From: Osedax fenrisi
Taxonomy: Eukaryota > Annelida > Polychaeta > Sabellida > Siboglinidae
NCBI GenBank assembly: GCA_964019155.1
Contig: OZ025241.1
Span: 92,387,723 to 92,451,722 of the forward strand
Direction of reading: 5' to 3'
Length of the DNA: 64,000 bases
The position numbers and the translations under genes were made by a program. The notes below the pieces were generated by a model, which was given only the letters and a program-made list of their open reading frames with translations, made no database searches and had not been told where the DNA came from. Position 1 is the stretch's first letter. Every line of letters starts with the position of its first letter. This document shows positions 63,086 to 64,000 of this stretch, piece by piece.

Positions 63086-64000
63086 CTGGTTCGTTCGATT
63101 CAATTTGTAATCCTTCATATAAAATATAATACATATCTATATTTTAGTATAATATGCGTTAATAATTTTTATAAAAAAATAGTTACCTTTGGTCACGAAG
63201 CATTTAAAGTTTGAAATATAAATTATTATTTTAAGATAAAATCTATAATATTCCATGTATAATAGTAATGACACCATCTTATTATCTTTGATGTTTACAA
63301 ATATTTAAATTAATATTTAAAATTAATTATGTATTTGTATTATATTTAATGAATTAATATAATATATACCATTATTTATATTTATTATTAATCTAATATC
63401 TATATTTCATGTTTATATCTACAAATTACCAATATTAATGTCTCCTAAAACTCGAGAAAATACACCATTTTACAAAGTATTTATTTCAAAATAATTCAAA
63501 AAAAATAATTAATTTTTTTAAATTAATATATATAATTATACTTTACATACATTTGAGTGATCAGATTGTATTGAATTGTGGATATAAGTTAGATATATAT
63601 GTCCTTTATATAAATATAATTAAAAAAATTAAAAAATATGTAAAATTATTTTGTATTTCATATTTAAAATAAAAATCCAAAAAAATTTAAAAATTATGTT
63701 AATTTTTTTTCTAAAAATAATTTTTAAATTTTTAATAATTAATTTGAATTGTATTATTATTATCTATAAATTATATATTTTAATTTTTTAAATTAAATTG
63801 TAATAATTTATTTATATTAAATTATACGATTTTTAGATATTTTTGTTGACTAAAATTATTTTATAAAATCTGGGCATCTAGATTGTTATGAAAAATATGT
63901 TGTACTGTTAATACTACTTGTTATATATGTTTCTAGGATATATCCATAGTTAGCTTAAAAAAAATCATCCAATTTTATAAAAATGGAATAAAACTTATTT

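Overview
The window is a piece of nuclear genome from an invertebrate animal. Non-coding DNA is extremely A+T-rich, with many (AT)n tracts, while the conserved exons have moderate base composition. Genes are split by large GT-AG introns, and the introns are packed with LINE, SINE and MITE debris. I cannot assign a phylum from the sequence alone.

The only host gene I can support lies on the + strand. It is the central part of CASK (calcium/calmodulin-dependent serine protein kinase, the MAGUK scaffold; lin-2/CMG in other animals). Twelve consecutive exons between 4644 and 45803 have compatible splice phases. They encode the kinase domain from the glycine-rich loop onward, the linker, and the tandem L27N/L27C domains. 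The first coding exon (N-terminus before the glycine loop) and the PDZ, SH3 and guanylate-kinase exons were not found; they probably lie outside the window. The kinase carries CASK's diagnostic changes: HRDxKPHC in place of HRDxKxxN, and GFG in place of DFG. These are the residues that normally bind Mg2+.

Layout: 1-4643, upstream or first intron with simple repeats. 4644-16992, eight kinase-domain exons, with several MITEs in the introns. 16993-23963, an intron filled by three degraded LINE fragments, one of them split by a MITE with an exact TTAA empty site. 23964-24069, the linker exon, preceded by an AAGATGGCGGC motif. 24070-40507, a 16 kb intron with two better-preserved LINEs, a degraded hAT/ZMYM-type transposase, a tRNA-derived SINE, a dispersed 200 bp repeat pair and a LINE fragment containing an inverted repeat. 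40508-45803, three L27 exons, with a MITE built of GTACCACAGT repeats and a recent 248 bp tandem duplication between them. 45804-64000, no recognisable exon; it holds TA-flanked MITEs, a LINE tail with a long AAT microsatellite, a second SINE copy, a CGAGCC minisatellite and tetranucleotide repeats.

The notable content is this gene-plus-mobilome structure: a divergent CASK locus, at least eight non-autonomous DNA-element families with visible termini, one insertion whose pre-integration site can be read from its own paralogue in the window, and two candidate internal promoter regions that might drive kinase-less CASK isoforms (speculative). I saw no prokaryotic features, CRISPR arrays or operons.
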